A stretch of DNA of 64,000 nt from NCBI GenBank assembly GCA_037179385.1, contig CM074195.1, forward strand, positions 28,600,222 through 28,664,221. The letters are read 5' to 3'. Numbering within the stretch: position 1 is the first letter of the stretch; every line of letters starts with the position of its first letter. Below, piece by piece: positions 61,401-64,000 of the stretch. The notes beneath the pieces were generated by a model. The model searched no databases. It had not been told where the DNA came from and saw nothing but the letters and a program-made list of their open reading frames with translations. Made by a program: the position numbers and the translations under genes. The DNA comes from Holothuria scabra (Eukaryota; Echinodermata; Holothuroidea; Aspidochirotida; Holothuriidae).

Positions 61401-64000
61401 AAAGATAGTAAAGAAAGTACCAATTGCTTAGATGTTTCCTTACATATCCAAGAATATTCAGATTGTTTTAAATGCTGATTGAGAATTTAATACACACTTT
61501 GCCTGCAAGAGGAAGTACTGAGAAAAACTGAGGACTGAAAAAGTTTGTGGCATCCTAAATTTGGGCTGCACCAGTGTAAGTGGATTTTCACTGATTTACA
61601 CCTACTGTTACTAATACTTCAGCATGCAGTGTATATGTATTAATTTTCTGGTGAATTCCCAAATCTACGTCGCCCCTCCTTGCCTCCTATCTACACTTTG
61701 TAATCCCCACTTATGAGCAGTAAATCCATGGCAAGCTTTAATAATAGCACAGTGGCTCCAGGTAACCTCTGCCAGAGGTCACCCAGAGAGGTCTTCAAAA
61801 CTGGCTTTGAAACAAAATTGTTTGCAAAATTCTACTAAATGTCCACTTGGTGTGCAGTCCAAATAAACAAAAATAAAAAGATGACATTGCAGGTAATTTT
61901 TTGTATTTATTCATGGCTCTTCCTTTGAACATGAATGCTAGGTACAAAATATTATTTAATTAAAAGTATTTCTCAAACGCAATTTTCAAGATGACTTATA
62001 ATACATCAAGGTGTCCCTCAGCAAGGTTTTTCTCGCATAGAAATGCTTTCATTAAGATTTGCCGCATTATTTAAAATACTGAATTTTGAAGTTATTCTTA
62101 GCCTCAAACCAGAATGGCTGTAATTCTGTGCAGAGATCTCATTTTTAGTTGTAACAAGGTGTAACCATGTCTACTTTACTACTGGATGGTAAACTTTTCT
62201 GTCATTTCAGGAAATCATTAACAAATTTATCGGAGAATGTTCAAGGGTAATGGGGGCAACAGGCACTTTTGTCCTTGTTTTCTTATGCAAAAGAGACAAA
62301 ATAAAAGGTTACTACATACTTTTAAAAAAATATTTGGTTGAAAGCTTCACAGATATAGAGGGTTTGGAATTGTGTTACTGTTTTAAGTTAACATCATATA
62401 GAAAGTACAACCAATGTCAGAATTTAGACTTTTTTGTAATGTTACAAGCACATTATGATGAATCCTGGGATTTTGTGATAACCAGGCAGTACTTTCCAAA
62501 GTAAGCAATATTAAACATACTTCATGTTACAGAGAAAAATGATTATGTAAGATAATATTTTGACTTCAATAAGCAATATCTAAAAAAAAGTGTTTTACAT
62601 CTGAATATCATTGAATATGGTTTATAGAAGAAAAAAATGTTTTTGGTATAATTTCTTGGTTTGAAAAGAATTTCTGTGGTGTGTTTTGAAGCCATTTGGT
62701 TTCAACTCCCTTGTCTTCCTTTTTGTGTAACCCAGAAGAGTTTTGAAAAATAGATTATGTGAGTGGAGTGAGTGTAAAAGCTATGACAACGTTTCTTGTC
62801 TTTTATTTATTTTGTTTTGTAAAAATACGATAAAGGATCAGGGAAAAAAATTTTAGCAAAGTGCACTGTGTAACAAGAAATTTCCTGACTGGCTTAAAAT
62901 AGCCCTGATTTTCTAAGACCCTTACCCTTACAAAGAATACAATCAATACTATGGCAACAGCCTATCAAGAAACACTTTGTTAAAGAGTGTGCATCTACCC
63001 AAAATATCTAATGAATGAATCGTTGAACTCGTGTACGAACAATGAAAAAGCCCAATAGTTGCCATGAGTTATTTTAGCAGGAGAAGGGTTTGTTCTTGAA
63101 AATAAACTAATCTTACCATTAACTTGGGACCTAAATTTGATAATGGGGGAAAGAAGGGGCCAATTGCACCCTTTCGATAGCATTATGACTTCTGGAAATA
63201 TCCCATCCCCCAAGCATGGGACAATCAAATGAAGGACTGCAATAAGCAAGTAGGGGAGGGTATTCTCTAAATCATGCCAGCACGCTGAACACGTTCAAAA
63301 ATTTGAGTTCACTCGAAAATTTTAGAAACCTTTCTTTCTTAATCCATCCTTTAGGGAGAGATCTTAAGCTTTGTTTTGAGCTTTTGACTGTATCTAAAAT
63401 GCACCTTTTTGTTTAAAATATTGGCAGTTTACTCTGCCATGGAGCTGAAAATGCTATTTTTGTTTGGTAGGGCTAGGCGGCTAAATGGTCCATGTAATAT
63501 GCACCATTCTGGGGTAGATGCACACTGTTTAACAAGGTGTTTCTTGATTGGCTGTTGCCATTGTATTGTATCAATTATATTCTTTGTTCGGATTATTGAT
63601 TAAGTTTGGGATTAGCGTTATCGTTAGCCAGTTTGGAAATTTCTTGTTAAACATTGCACATTGCCCCTCATTCTGCAAAAAAGAAGGGAAGGCAGTACAC
63701 TGTGCCCAGCTCATTTTGTGAATCCCACAGCATGCCCTGCAATAACATGTGGCGACCAATTACCGAACTTGCTTATTCCTTCCAACCCAATTACTTTTAG
63801 AAAGTCATGAACAATAAAACTGGGGCAGTCATTAGATCATTTCATAATATAAAACCTTCCTGGTTTGAATTGCAATGAGCTTTCTTATACTTAAAAACAT
63901 TTAAAAACGAATGAAAACTTTTCTAAAGTCCTCCTGACCCTCTGGCAAAGGGCCATTCGGTGAAACCAAAACTTTCACTGCTTCACGAAGAAGCTATTAT
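61401..64000. other. Downstream non-coding DNA
   Basis: AT-rich DNA with one repeat D copy (61660-61800). Short reading frames show no recognisable protein features, and no second gene begins visibly before the window ends. Confidence 0.5.
61660..61800 (+). repeat. Dispersed repeat D, plus-strand copy
   Basis: Shares GCCTCCTATCTACACTTTGT, AATCCCCACTTATGAGCAGT and CCATGGCAAGCTTTAATAAT with the minus-strand copy at 21930-22125. Confidence 0.7.

Noticed and set aside
58000..64000. A second gene downstream
   Set aside because: Only short frames of low complexity; none shows conserved motifs or exon-like splice sites that I could support.

Overview
The window is intron-rich, AT-rich animal nuclear DNA holding one gene I can name with confidence: a complete plus-strand coding sequence for a castor-family zinc-finger transcription factor, the orthologue of vertebrate CASZ1 and Drosophila castor. 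I could assemble 12 coding exons by eye (start codon 19254, stop codon 57973-57975). All introns are GT-AG, all exon phases match, and the product is 1729 residues with eleven castor-type zinc-finger units. That is close to long human CASZ1 (about 1759 residues, 11 fingers). The divergence, AT-rich introns and dense small DNA transposons and tRNA-derived SINEs suggest a marine invertebrate, perhaps an echinoderm or other non-vertebrate deuterostome. That placement is an inference; the sequence does not settle it.

Layout. Positions 1-19164 are upstream DNA with no recognisable gene. They hold two well-formed hAT-like mini-elements, TTAA-flanked MITEs, a tRNA-derived SINE and low-complexity tracts. 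A strong splice acceptor at 19163-19164 shows that the start-codon exon is not the first exon, so a non-coding first exon and the promoter lie further upstream, inside or outside the window. Exon 1 (to 20418) encodes the long acidic N-terminus. A 14.4 kb intron follows, then exons 2-4 (34868-38024) encode the pre-finger region. Exons 5-12 (39688-57975) encode the fingers. The rest, to 64000, is probable 3' UTR followed by intergenic DNA, with several AATAAA candidates.

How the protein is built. The conserved N-terminal LDAICAKL motif and an [12 protein letters not shown] block match vertebrate CASZ1. Two SKYD-type motifs and a KYIAR motif lead into fingers 1-4, a Ser/Pro-rich linker follows, then fingers 5-8, a basic linker and fingers 9-11. 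Exon 1 also carries two PxDLS motifs of the kind bound by the CtBP co-repressor.

The most interesting findings are: an unannotated-looking, phase-matched 75-bp cassette exon in intron 7 that would insert 25 residues with a lysine-rich stretch between fingers 3 and 4; a degenerate finger 7 lacking its last histidine beside a stretched finger 6; the paired PxDLS motifs; and several mobile-element families whose termini and target-site duplications can be read directly. I found no operon, CRISPR array, phage or prokaryote-like system, and no second protein-coding gene.
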